A stretch of 64,000 bases of DNA. Origin: Streptomyces sp. SID13031 (GTDB lineage: Bacteria; Actinomycetota; Actinomycetes; Propionibacteriales; Kribbellaceae). Every line of letters starts with the position of its first letter. Position 1 is the stretch's first letter. The stretch spans positions 496,001-560,000 of the forward strand of contig NZ_JAAGLV010000002.1 in the NCBI RefSeq assembly GCF_010548305.1, given 5' to 3'. The notes under the pieces are model-generated. The model did no database searches. It was given only the letters and a program-made list of their open reading frames with translations, and was not told the DNA's origin. The position numbers and the translations under genes were made by a program. Shown here in pieces: positions 42,604 to 51,402 of this stretch.

Positions 42604-45225
42604 GTGAGGCTGATCCGCCGCCGACGCAGCCGAGGTGCTGCGCTCGTCCTGGTCGCGATCATGGTCGCCCTGTCCGGTACCTCGGCGCTGGCCGCCCCGC
42701 CTCGCGAAGCCGGGACGCGGGCCGTGGTCGCGGCCGACGACCCGGAGAATCCGCCGGTACCGGTCGATGAGGCCTTGGTGGCGGAACCGTCGAGTACGAA
42801 GGTGACGCTGACCCGGGGGAACAGCGCCGTGTCGGTATCTCGGACCGGTGGCCTGACGCGGCAGAGCCTGAACGTCTCCTGGACCGGCATGACGCCGACC
42901 GAGGCGACCTCGTTCCCGATGGCCGTGATGCAGTGCCGGGGCTTCGCGCCCACCCGCGAGGACTGCTGGATGAGTAGCGAGATCGGGAACTGGCCCGGCG
43001 CCTACCGGGGTAGCAGCTATGCCCCGAAGGAAACCTCGCAGTGGCAGTTGTTCCCTGGCAATGAAACCGGCACCCTCTACACCCTCCCGTTCCGGAAGAA
43101 GGACGGGACGTATCACACCGCTCACAACCCCGAACTGGAGCCTGACGTTCTCGGGTGGATGGGAACCGGGCTGTCGGAGGTGCTGCCCACATCCAGCATC
43201 GACGACTACACCCCCGGCACGGCCAACCAGCGGGTCGGGTTCACCCGACCGAACGGCACCGGTGAGGTGCAGACCTGGGCGAACACCAAGGCCGAGAACG
43301 CTTCACTGGGGTGCACGCAGAACGTCCCCTGCTCGCTGGTCATCGTACCGATAACGCAGCACCCGTGCCTGCCGGCCAGCGTCATCGGCGAGACCGAGCG
43401 CGAATATTGCGCCTCCGAGTCGGAGTTCAAGGTCGACGCGCAGGTGAACTACTGGCCGCTGCTGGCGAACTGGTACCAGCGTTACGTCTTCAAGTTGTCG
43501 TTCGCGCCTCCCGGGTCGCTGTGCCTGGATCGCAGCGACTCGGCCAAGTTCATCGGCTCCGAACTGATGGCCGAGGCGATGCGTCGCTGGGTGCCGGCCC
43601 GTTGTGCGAAGTCCAGCCCGTCGAGTCTGGATTTCACCCGCGGCTGGGAACCCGAATCGCGTCGCCAACTCAGCCAGACCGATCCGCTCGCCCCTTCTGG
43701 CTACGAATCCGATGGCGCGATCGTGACCGAGCCGTCGGCTTCGGACGAGCGAGTGGTCGAGAAACGCAAGCCCGCCTACGCGCCGGTGGGCATCTCCGGC
43801 TTCGCGATCGGCTACAACTGGGACAAGTCAGAAGACGCCGGTGGCGGGCAGGTTCCGGAGATCAAGCTGAACCAGCGGCTGGTGGCCAAACTGCTGACCC
43901 AGTCCTATCCGGGGAAGTACCGGGTCGGCGGCACTGACCCGGTGAATCCGAACGCGGGCACCAATCCGCCGAACCTGCTCAACGATCCCGAGTTCCAGCA
44001 GCTGAACCCGGATGCCCGGACATGGACCGGGTTGACCAGCGCCCAGGGCACCCAGATGGTTGTCCCGCCGTTCAAGACCGATGTCCTGCTGGCGCTGACT
44101 CGGTGGATCTGGGCCGATCCCTCCGCCCGCGCCTTCGTGCAGGGCAAGACCGACCAGTGGGGGATGACAGTCAACAAGACCTACAAGGGCTGGCTGATGC
44201 CGCGCGACGAGTACCAGCTCAACGACGGCTGGAAGGTGCCGGCCGACCAGGGAGTTTACTCGTTCTTCGCTCCGCAGGAGTTGTGGTCGCAGGCCTCGAA
44301 CTCCTGGTCGCAGGCCGCCGACGTACTGCTGACCGCGTGGCCGTTGAGCCAGGCGCCGTCGCTGCCGACCACCGGTGGCCCGATTGTGCCGAAGCGGGAA
44401 GAGGCCCAGAAAACAGGCTTCCGGAACCTGCTCGCGTTGACGACCACGTCCGAGCTGGAGAAGTCCGGTATGTCCAGTGTCAAGCTGCAGAACTCGGCGG
44501 GTGAGTTCGTCGCGCCGACCACCGACAGCATGTCGTATGCGCTGGACGGTGCGACAGCCGACAAGGCGACCGGGGTCTGGCGGATCGACCAGGCCAAGAT
44601 GGACAAGCGCGGCTATCCAGGCACGATGATCAGCTACGCCGAAGTACCGACCGCGACGCTGAAACCCACCGAGGCGACCCGGTACGCAGACACGATCCAG
44701 TGGCTGGCGACGGAGGGACAGCTCTACGGGCAGGAGGCCGGTGAGTTGCCGGCCGGGTATCTCGCGCTGACCGGCCCGATGCAGGACCAGGCGGCGGCTG
44801 TTGCCCTGGCGGTGCGGAACCAGACCGGGACGCCGCCGATTCCGCCGGACGACCCGGTGCCGGACACGCCGAACCCGACGACGAACCCGCCCGCGTCGCA
44901 GGCGCCGAACCAGAACGGCAACAACAACCAGCCGACGGCGCCGAACAGCAACAACGGCGTTCCGACACCGAGCGGTGCGCCGACCACACCGGGTGCCCCG
45001 ACGCCCAACCCGACCAAGGCGCCACCGCTGGCCAGCGGCAGCATCAAGCCGGTTTCGCAAGTCACCCAAGGGGAATCGCTGGGCTGGCTGGCGTGGGGCA
45101 TCCCGGCGCTGCTCGTCGCCGGGCTCGCCGCCGGTGTCGCTTCGCCGGGGATCCGGATCATCGCTCAGCCAGGACATCCGGTACGCCGTGCGCTGGCAGG
45201 GCTGTTCCGCCGGCGCAACTTCTGA
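42604..45225 (+). CDS. large membrane-anchored binding-type surface protein of the pst cluster
   Basis: An 873-residue exported protein. The signal peptide is about 1-35 (basic, then ALVLVAIMVALSGTSALA). A beta-rich N-domain (about 55-150) is followed by a split PstS-like fold (SKFIGSELMAEAMRRW is a PBP-like helix; GISGFAIGYNWDKSED; IKLNQRLVAKLLTQSYPG). A Pro/Thr/Asn-rich stalk (about 755-815) precedes a C-terminal transmembrane helix (GIPALLVAGLAAGVAS) and a basic tail RRALAGLFRRRNF. This gives the same anchor design as PstS at 35246. GTG 42604 follows GGAGG. It lies 45 bases before pstB. Ligand unknown. Confidence 0.75.
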   Translation: MRLIRRRRSRGAALVLVAIMVALSGTSALAAPPREAGTRAVVAADDPENPPVPVDEALVAEPSSTKVTLTRGNSAVSVSRTGGLTRQSLNVSWTGMTPTEATSFPMAVMQCRGFAPTREDCWMSSEIGNWPGAYRGSSYAPKETSQWQLFPGNETGTLYTLPFRKKDGTYHTAHNPELEPDVLGWMGTGLSEVLPTSSIDDYTPGTANQRVGFTRPNGTGEVQTWANTKAENASLGCTQNVPCSLVIVPITQHPCLPASVIGETEREYCASESEFKVDAQVNYWPLLANWYQRYVFKLSFAPPGSLCLDRSDSAKFIGSELMAEAMRRWVPARCAKSSPSSLDFTRGWEPESRRQLSQTDPLAPSGYESDGAIVTEPSASDERVVEKRKPAYAPVGISGFAIGYNWDKSEDAGGGQVPEIKLNQRLVAKLLTQSYPGKYRVGGTDPVNPNAGTNPPNLLNDPEFQQLNPDARTWTGLTSAQGTQMVVPPFKTDVLLALTRWIWADPSARAFVQGKTDQWGMTVNKTYKGWLMPRDEYQLNDGWKVPADQGVYSFFAPQELWSQASNSWSQAADVLLTAWPLSQAPSLPTTGGPIVPKREEAQKTGFRNLLALTTTSELEKSGMSSVKLQNSAGEFVAPTTDSMSYALDGATADKATGVWRIDQAKMDKRGYPGTMISYAEVPTATLKPTEATRYADTIQWLATEGQLYGQEAGELPAGYLALTGPMQDQAAAVALAVRNQTGTPPIPPDDPVPDTPNPTTNPPASQAPNQNGNNNQPTAPNSNNGVPTPSGAPTTPGAPTPNPTKAPPLASGSIKPVSQVTQGESLGWLAWGIPALLVAGLAAGVASPGIRIIAQPGHPVRRALAGLFRRRNF

Positions 45226-45270
45226 CCCGATCGCACCCATCCGTAGTACAAGTTCGGAAGGAACTCCTTG

Positions 45271-46116
45271 ATGACAGCGGTACTGCCAACCGTCCCGGCG
45301 ATCGCGGATGACGAGACCACGGTGTTGCCACCTGTCAGTGGTGGCAGTGTGCTCGAGAGCGATCGGGTGGCCGCCTGGTTCGGCAGTCACAAGGTGCTCG
45401 AGGACATCTCGCTGCGGATGGAGTCCGGGCAGGTCACCGCGCTGATCGGCCCGTCCGGTTGCGGTAAGTCGACCTTCCTGCGCATCCTCAACCGGATGCA
45501 CGAACTGGTACCGAGCGCGTCGCTGGCCGGTAGCGTCCTGCTCGACGGTGACGACATCTACGAGCCGCAGCGGCGGATCACCGACACCCGCAAGCGGATC
45601 GGGATGGTCTTCCAGAAGCCGAACCCGTTCCCGGCGATGAGCATCTCCGAGAACGTCATGGCCGGCCTGAAGCTGACCGGCACGCGGGTGGCCGGCAGCG
45701 CGCGCGGCACCTTGATCGAGGAGTGCCTGACCAAGGCGGGCCTCTGGAAAGAGGTCAAGGATCGCCTCAACCAGCCCGGCGGCGCGCTGTCGGGTGGTCA
45801 GCAGCAGCGGCTGTGCATCGCCAGGTCGCTCGCGGTCCGGCCGGACGTCCTGCTGATGGACGAGCCCTGCTCGGCGCTCGACCCGACCTCGACCCGGCGG
45901 ATCGAGGAGACCATCCACGATCTGCGCCGGGAGGTGACGATCGTGATCGTCACGCACAACATGCAGCAGGCCGCCCGGGTCTCGCAGACCTGCGCCTTCT
46001 TCCTGGCCGAACAGGGCACGCCCGGGGTGATCGTCGAATCCGGGCCGACGGCAACGATCTTCTCCAGCCCGGCGGACCGGCGAACCGCCGACTACGTGGA
46101 AGGCCGGTTCGGGTGA
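45271..46116 (+). CDS. pstB: phosphate ABC transporter ATP-binding protein PstB
   Basis: A 281-residue ABC ATPase. Walker A is GPSGCGKST, the Q-loop lies in [11 protein letters not shown], the signature is [16 protein letters not shown], and Walker B is [13 protein letters not shown], followed by the H-loop [17 protein letters not shown] and the M-Q-Q-A motif are PstB hallmarks. It powers PstC/PstA, although its gene lies 11 kb from theirs, which is unusual. The ATG at 45271 follows GGAAGGA. The stop overlaps the following transglycosylase gene (GTGA). No phoU follows. Confidence 0.94.
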   Translation: MTAVLPTVPAIADDETTVLPPVSGGSVLESDRVAAWFGSHKVLEDISLRMESGQVTALIGPSGCGKSTFLRILNRMHELVPSASLAGSVLLDGDDIYEPQRRITDTRKRIGMVFQKPNPFPAMSISENVMAGLKLTGTRVAGSARGTLIEECLTKAGLWKEVKDRLNQPGGALSGGQQQRLCIARSLAVRPDVLLMDEPCSALDPTSTRRIEETIHDLRREVTIVIVTHNMQQAARVSQTCAFFLAEQGTPGVIVESGPTATIFSSPADRRTADYVEGRFG

Positions 46117-47405
46117 AGAAGTTCAGCGCGGGGGACGCCTGGCGGATCAAGGTCGTCGCGGGCTGGGCGTGTCTCGCGCCGGTCGGCGCGATGGTGCTGG
46201 TCATCGCGCTCGGTGGCGAGGGCGCGGCGAACGAGTTCGTGGTCGATGCGCGAGCGATCGGGCCGCGCCCGGACTCCGTCTTCGACGACCTGGCCGCCGA
46301 ACTGCCGAGCGGTACCGGGGTCGACGGCAGCATCCCGACCGAGCAGAGGTCGCAGGTCGAGGTGCCGGTCACCGGTACCACGGAAGGCCAGCCTGTTGTG
46401 CCTGGCGGCACGGAGGCAGGTACTACCGTCGTCGGCAACCCCTCTGGGATCCCGGGTACCGTGCTCGCGGCGTACCAGAAAGCGGCGAACGATCTGGCCG
46501 TCGCCGTGCCTGGATGCGGGATCACCTGGCCGTTGCTGGCCGGGATCGGCAAGGTCGAGTCGGCGCATGCGAGTGGCGGCCGGGTCGACGCGAACGGGCT
46601 CACCCGCGGCCGGATCCTCGGGCCGACGCTCGACGGCGGGCCGGGGATGGCGGCGATCTCGGACACCGATCAGGGCGTGTACGACGGTGATACCCGCTGG
46701 GATCGGGCGGTCGGGCCGATGCAGTTCATCCCGGGCACCTGGAAGGCTTTTGGTGCCGATGGCAACGGTGACGGGGTGAAGGATCCGCACAACGTCTTCG
46801 ACGCGGCGCGGGCGGCGGGGGACTACCTCTGCTCGGGCGGCGCGAACCTGAAGGATCCGCAGGGCCTCGTGCAGGCCGTACTGCGGTACAACCACTCGAT
46901 GGACTACGTGTCCACGGTGCTGCGCTGGATGCAGACCTACAGCCAGTCCGCGATCACCGTGCCCGACACGGATGGCGTGATCAGCCCGCCCGCCACTCCG
47001 ACTGACACTCCGACGGACCCCCCGAGCTTGCCCACGACGACGCTGCCGCCACCGGTTCAGCCCGTCAAGACCCAGCCGTCGACGGTCAAGCCTCCGTTGG
47101 TGCTGCCGCCGACCCAGCCGACGGTCCCGGCCGTACCGCCGCCGAGCGGGAGGCCGACGGGCGGCGTACCGGGCGGGAAGCCGACCGCCGTACCGCCCAA
47201 GTTCCCCGAGCCGCCGCCGCTGCCGCCGCGCAATCCGGGCGGGCCGACGACGCCGACTCCCAGCCCGACCCCGACGCCCGAGCCGACCCCGACGCCCACG
47301 GACACGCCCACGCCTGAGCCGACGGACACGCTCACGCCGACGCCTGCTGGGTCGACCGGCACACCGGTTCCCCAAACATCCGGTGAAACGGTGGCGAATC
47401 CCTAG
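46113..47405 (+). CDS. lytic transglycosylase with long Pro/Thr-rich tail
   Basis: A 430-residue exported protein. The N-terminal span is [18 protein letters not shown]. The catalytic domain (about 115-290) has the Glu in [16 protein letters not shown], then [39 protein letters not shown] and RYNHSMDYV. It is clearly related to the transglycosylase at 39786. The last 140 residues are Pro/Thr-rich, a wall-spanning tail. It is translationally coupled to pstB (GTGA), so it is made together with the transporter ATPase. Confidence 0.87.
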   Translation: MKKFSAGDAWRIKVVAGWACLAPVGAMVLVIALGGEGAANEFVVDARAIGPRPDSVFDDLAAELPSGTGVDGSIPTEQRSQVEVPVTGTTEGQPVVPGGTEAGTTVVGNPSGIPGTVLAAYQKAANDLAVAVPGCGITWPLLAGIGKVESAHASGGRVDANGLTRGRILGPTLDGGPGMAAISDTDQGVYDGDTRWDRAVGPMQFIPGTWKAFGADGNGDGVKDPHNVFDAARAAGDYLCSGGANLKDPQGLVQAVLRYNHSMDYVSTVLRWMQTYSQSAITVPDTDGVISPPATPTDTPTDPPSLPTTTLPPPVQPVKTQPSTVKPPLVLPPTQPTVPAVPPPSGRPTGGVPGGKPTAVPPKFPEPPPLPPRNPGGPTTPTPSPTPTPEPTPTPTDTPTPEPTDTLTPTPAGSTGTPVPQTSGETVANP

Positions 47406-47510
47406 CGAAAAGTATCCATCTGATTACTTTCTGCGAGATCAGCGCTTGGCCGACAGAAAACTCGCGCCGACCGTTTGCGCGCCCGGGGAAAGTAAGAGCA
47501 CGCTAGGGGC

Positions 47511-47741
47511 ATGACGAAGCCGGCCACGCTTGGTGCCGAGAGCTCCGCCCCTCCCGTTGCGCAGTACCCGCACTCCAGAGACGACTGCGCCGAATGCCAC
47601 GGTCATGATGCGGACGTGGTCGCGCTCTGGCCCAACCACGAGGCGCGCTGGTGCCACCGCTGCACCGGCGTCGCACTCGCCCTGGTGGTCAACCTCGGCT
47701 ACGAGGTCACCGTCCGCTCCCTCGACCGCGTCGACGTTTAG
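47511..47741 (+). CDS. small zinc-ribbon-like hypothetical protein
   Basis: A 76-residue protein. Two Cys pairs, CAECHG and CHRC, lie about 22 residues apart and could bind one Zn. The C-terminal part (TGVALALVVNLGYEVTVRS) is hydrophobic enough for a short helix. It follows the pst cluster by 105 bases on the same strand. No family recognised. Confidence 0.6.
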   Translation: MTKPATLGAESSAPPVAQYPHSRDDCAECHGHDADVVALWPNHEARWCHRCTGVALALVVNLGYEVTVRSLDRVDV

Positions 47742-47780
47742 CCCGTAGCCCCGCCTGAGCCCCTCGCTGTAGGCCTTCGG

Positions 47781-48608
47781 TCAGCCGAACAGTCCCGCGT
47801 TCTCCCGGGCCCATTCCTGCAGGGTCCGGGCCGGGTGACCGGTCACTTTCTCGACGGTGTCCGTCACGGTCGTCTCGTCGATGATCCCGTCGCCGAAGAA
47901 CGCCTCGATCGCCTCCGCGTACTGGGCCGGCATCGACCCGAACAGCTCCTCGTGCGTCTCCGCCCGGCTCAGCTCGTCGGCCCGCAACGGCCGTCCGATC
48001 GCCTCGGCCACGATCGCCAACTGCTCCGCCGGCCGCAGCGCCACGGGACCGCTCAGCCGGTACGCCGTCCGCGCGTGCCCGTCCGTGGTCAGCGCGGCGA
48101 CCGTCACGTCGGCGATGTCGTCCGGGTGGATCGTCGAGATCGGTACCTCGGGGAACTGCAACCGGACCACCTCACCCGCTTCGAGCTGGTCGAGCCAGCG
48201 CAGGGTGTTCGACATGAACGAGTTCGGCCGCAGGAACGTCCACTCCAGCCCGGACTCCCGGACAGCGGTCTCGGCAGCACCGTGGTACTGCGCGATCGCG
48301 TTGTCTGTATCCGTGCCGACCACCGAGCTGCTCGACAACAGAACAGCTCGGCGTACACCGGCCTCTACTGCGTTGGCCAGCAACTCGTCCATCCGCTCGT
48401 ACCCACTGAGCAGGAACAGCCCGCTGACCCCATCAAACGTCTCGACAAAGGTGTCCGGCCGATTGAGATCACCAACCACAGCCTCAACCCCCGCGGGCAA
48501 CTCCACCGCCTTCCGCACAAGCGCCTTGGCCGGAACCCCCTTCGCGACCAGCGCGCGAACCACCGCTCCACCCGCATTACCCGTCGCCCCGGTTACCAGA
48601 ATCGTCAC
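47781..48608 (-). CDS. NmrA-like NAD(P)-binding protein
   Basis: A 275-residue atypical SDR of the NmrA/HSCARG group. The dinucleotide motif is LVTGATGNAGGAVVRALV, then AVVGDLNRPDTF, GLFLLSGYERMD and SSSSVVG. The catalytic Tyr-x-x-x-Lys is absent, as in redox-sensing or reductase members of this group. The GTG start overlaps the stop of the upstream BKACE-like gene as GTGA. The two are an operon. Confidence 0.85.
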   Translation of the reverse strand: MTILVTGATGNAGGAVVRALVAKGVPAKALVRKAVELPAGVEAVVGDLNRPDTFVETFDGVSGLFLLSGYERMDELLANAVEAGVRRAVLLSSSSVVGTDTDNAIAQYHGAAETAVRESGLEWTFLRPNSFMSNTLRWLDQLEAGEVVRLQFPEVPISTIHPDDIADVTVAALTTDGHARTAYRLSGPVALRPAEQLAIVAEAIGRPLRADELSRAETHEELFGSMPAQYAEAIEAFFGDGIIDETTVTDTVEKVTGHPARTLQEWARENAGLFG

Positions 48609-49315
48609 GCGCTCCCCCTCATCAAAGCGACCAGTTGGCCGTTGTCGGTGACGCCGGCCCCGTTCGGCCCGGTCAGCATGTCCTCAAACCCGGCCCGCAG
48701 CCCGTAGCCGCGCGAACGCGCCCACTCCAGTACAGGCCAGGCCCACTCGGCCTCCCCATGAACCACCAACTCGAAGCCCGCCGGAAGTACCGCGAGCGTC
48801 GCCTTGGCTGCCGCGACTCCGTCCTGGCCGGGCGAGATCCCCGGCAACGCCTCGACCAGCACGCGGACGACCGGTCCGCGCCAGGCGAGGAACTTCCGGG
48901 CGGCGTCGGGGGTGAACAGTCCGGCCTCGATCCCGATCCCTCGCTCGATCAGCAACTCGGCGACCCGCTCCGCGCCTTCCTCGTGCCAGTTGACGCTCGC
49001 GAAGTCCGGCCCCGCTTCCCACTCACCGAGGAGGGCCAGCCGTGTCTCCAGGTCGGGCTCGATCTCTTCCCGAGTCGCCACACCGAGCGCCAGCCCAGGA
49101 CACCGAGCCCGTACTGCCTCCACCGCCGGTCGCACATCGGACCATCGCAAGCTCTCCCGCTCGTCCGCCCCGCGCGGATGGAAATGCACCGCGACGGCAC
49201 CCGCCTCGGCAGCCCCGTCCGCGGCGAGCGCGATCTCCGCCGGAGTCACCGGTACGGCGGGGTGCTCGGCGCGCGAGCGGGCGCCGTTCAGGCAGGACTT
49301 CAGGGTTGGTTTCAT
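48605..49315 (-). CDS. BKACE-type (beta-keto acid cleavage / DUF849) protein, short
   Basis: A 236-residue protein related to 3-keto-5-aminohexanoate cleavage enzymes. It begins MKPTLKSCLNGARSRAEHPA and has AVAVHFHPRGADERESL, whose HFH supplies Zn ligands, EEIEPDLETRLALLGEW and FASVNWHEEGAERVAELL. GFEDMLTGPNGAGVTDN near the C-terminus is the typical end. It is shorter than the usual 270-300 residues. These enzymes condense a beta-keto acid with acetyl-CoA. It is followed by the NmrA-like gene. Confidence 0.78.
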   Translation of the reverse strand: MKPTLKSCLNGARSRAEHPAVPVTPAEIALAADGAAEAGAVAVHFHPRGADERESLRWSDVRPAVEAVRARCPGLALGVATREEIEPDLETRLALLGEWEAGPDFASVNWHEEGAERVAELLIERGIGIEAGLFTPDAARKFLAWRGPVVRVLVEALPGISPGQDGVAAAKATLAVLPAGFELVVHGEAEWAWPVLEWARSRGYGLRAGFEDMLTGPNGAGVTDNGQLVALMRGSA

Positions 49316-49411
49316 CGGCGCCCACATTGCCAGACGAAAGGGTGATCCCGAACCGGATCGGCGGCGTACTGGGTGCAGAACTGGGTGCATTTTCAGCAGG
49401 AGGGAACCAGT

Positions 49412-50251
49412 ATGTCTGTCCAGATCGATCCGGCCAACGCGGATCAACTGCGTGCTTGGGACACCGGCGAGGGGGTGTTCTGGGCTGAGGAAGCCGATCT
49501 GTTCGAGCATGCGTTGCATCGGTACGACGAGGCGCTGCTGCGGCAGGCGGGGATCCAGGACGGCGACAGGGTGCTCGACGTCGGTTGCGGTACGGGGAGC
49601 GTCACCGAAGCAGCAGTGCGGTTGGCCGGCTCCGGTACTGCGCTCGGTGTCGACCTGTCGTCACCGATGCTCGCGATCGCGGCACTGTCGGCGGCGGGGT
49701 CGGAGAATCTCGCGTACGTGCAGGCTGACGCTCAGGTCCACCCGTTCGCCGACGGGGAGTTCGACGTCGTTCTCAGCCGGACCGGGACGATGTTCTTCGC
49801 CGACCAGGTCGCCGCCTTCAAGAACCTCAGACGGGCGACCCGGCCCGGTGGACGGCTCGCGCTGCTCAGCTGGCGATCGGCCGCGGAGAACGAGTGGTTC
49901 TTGTCGTTGACGACGGCTCTGAGGGCGGGCCGCGAACTGCCGTCGCCGCCTCCGGGTGCGCCCGGGCCGTTCTCGCAGGCCGATCCCTCGGCTGTTGCGG
50001 AGGTGCTGACCGAGGCCGGTTTCGCCAAGCCCGGGTTCGAGGCGCTGGACGAGCCGATGTACTTCGGCCCTGATGTTCCCGCCGCCGAGCAGTTCGTGCT
50101 CGGCGTACTGGGGTGGCTGCTCGTCGGGCTGGACGACGAAACGCGCACGCGGGCGCTCGAGGCGTTGCGTGCGGATCTGGAAGCTCATCAAACCGCCGGG
50201 GGAGTCGCCTATGCGTCCTCTGCCTGGCTGATCGGGAGTCGAGCGGTATGA
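49412..50251 (+). CDS. SAM-dependent methyltransferase
   Basis: A 279-residue class I methyltransferase. Motif I is VLDVGCGTGSVTEAAVRL, with LGVDLSSPML (acidic end of strand 2) and DVVLSRTGTMFFADQVAAF (post-II). The C-terminal part resembles UbiE/MenG-like small-molecule methyltransferases. AGGAGGG precedes the ATG at 49412. Its stop overlaps the next gene (ATGA). Acceptor unknown. Confidence 0.85.
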   Translation: MSVQIDPANADQLRAWDTGEGVFWAEEADLFEHALHRYDEALLRQAGIQDGDRVLDVGCGTGSVTEAAVRLAGSGTALGVDLSSPMLAIAALSAAGSENLAYVQADAQVHPFADGEFDVVLSRTGTMFFADQVAAFKNLRRATRPGGRLALLSWRSAAENEWFLSLTTALRAGRELPSPPPGAPGPFSQADPSAVAEVLTEAGFAKPGFEALDEPMYFGPDVPAAEQFVLGVLGWLLVGLDDETRTRALEALRADLEAHQTAGGVAYASSAWLIGSRAV

Positions 50252-51402
50252 ATCGGGAAATGAAGAGTGGACGGCGGCTGGCGCGGATCGCGGGAGCCGT
50301 CTTGCTGGCCGCAGTACTGGTCACCGGGTTGGCGTCGACCGCCGATGCGGATGGCTATCGCCCACCCGGCAAGGTGGTGAAGATCGAGCAGTTGCCCGAG
50401 AGCTTGAGGCTGCCCGGGGCGGCGAAGGCTCAACGCCTGTACTACACGTCGACCGGCTTCGACGGTCGTCCGACGGTCGTGTCAGGTGCGCTGTTCGTGC
50501 CGCCGGGCAAGGCGCCGAAGGGCGGTTGGCCGGTGCTCAGCTGGGCGCACGGCACCGTCGGCATCGCGGACAACTGCGCGAACTCGGTCAACGGCCGGTC
50601 GCAGCGCGACGTCGACTACCTGACCAGCTGGATCGCGGCCGGCTATGCGATCGTCGCCTCCGACTACGAAGGCCTCGGTACGCCGGGCACGCACCCGTAT
50701 GTGAACGGCAAGTCCGAGGCCTATGGGCTGATCGACATCGTCCGGGCCGGACGCCAGGCCGACAAGTCGCTCGGGCGGAGGTGGGTCGCATCCGGTCAGT
50801 CGCAGGGTGCGCAGGCGGTGTTGTTCGCCGGTGCGTTGCAGGACAGGTACGCGCCGGAGCTGGACTACCGCGGCACGATCTCGACCGCGCCGATCTCCCA
50901 ATGGCGGATGACCTTCGCCGCGGTCCACCCGTTCACCGCGGACACCCCCGCGAACCCCTTCGTCATCCTCCTGCTGGCCGGCACCAAGGCGTCCCACCCG
51001 CACAGCTTCGCCCCTGGCCGTTATCTGACGGACTTCGGTAAAGACCTGTACCAGAAGGCGATCACCACCGAGTGCTACACCGCCATCGCCCAGCTGGCCG
51101 CAGGTAAGAAGAGCCAAGACCTCTACGACGTGGACACTCCCGAGGCCGAACGCCTCCTGTCCCTCTTGGTCGCCGACGCCGAGATACCGGTGGAGCACCA
51201 CGCCGAACCGATCTTCCTCGCCCAGGGCACTGCCGACACAGTCGTCTACGCTCCGGCCACCACCACGACCGCCGACAAATTACGTGCTGCAGGCAACAAT
51301 CTCACCTACAACATCTACCCAGGTATCGACCACAACGGACTGATGGGCGCAGCCAAGGCCGAGATCCTTGCCTGGACTGCCGCCCGCTTCCAGCACGACT
51401 AG
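50248..51402 (+). CDS. secreted lipase/esterase (LIP family)
   Basis: A 384-residue exported alpha/beta hydrolase. The signal peptide is about 1-35 (AGAVLLAAVLVTGLASTADA). VLSWAHGTVGIADNCAN holds the oxyanion region. DYEGLGTPGTHPY is a hallmark of secretory lipases. The nucleophile is in SGQSQGAQAVLFAG, the acid in FLAQGTADTVVY, and the His in GIDHNGLMG. Cysteines may form disulfides. It starts by ATGA overlap with the methyltransferase gene, and its 3' end overlaps the convergent phosphotransferase gene by four bases. Confidence 0.87.
   Translation: MNREMKSGRRLARIAGAVLLAAVLVTGLASTADADGYRPPGKVVKIEQLPESLRLPGAAKAQRLYYTSTGFDGRPTVVSGALFVPPGKAPKGGWPVLSWAHGTVGIADNCANSVNGRSQRDVDYLTSWIAAGYAIVASDYEGLGTPGTHPYVNGKSEAYGLIDIVRAGRQADKSLGRRWVASGQSQGAQAVLFAGALQDRYAPELDYRGTISTAPISQWRMTFAAVHPFTADTPANPFVILLLAGTKASHPHSFAPGRYLTDFGKDLYQKAITTECYTAIAQLAAGKKSQDLYDVDTPEAERLLSLLVADAEIPVEHHAEPIFLAQGTADTVVYAPATTTTADKLRAAGNNLTYNIYPGIDHNGLMGAAKAEILAWTAARFQHD

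Noticed and set aside
43828..45957. 709-codon minus frame in the pst cluster
   Set aside because: It is a shadow of the 873-residue protein and pstB genes.
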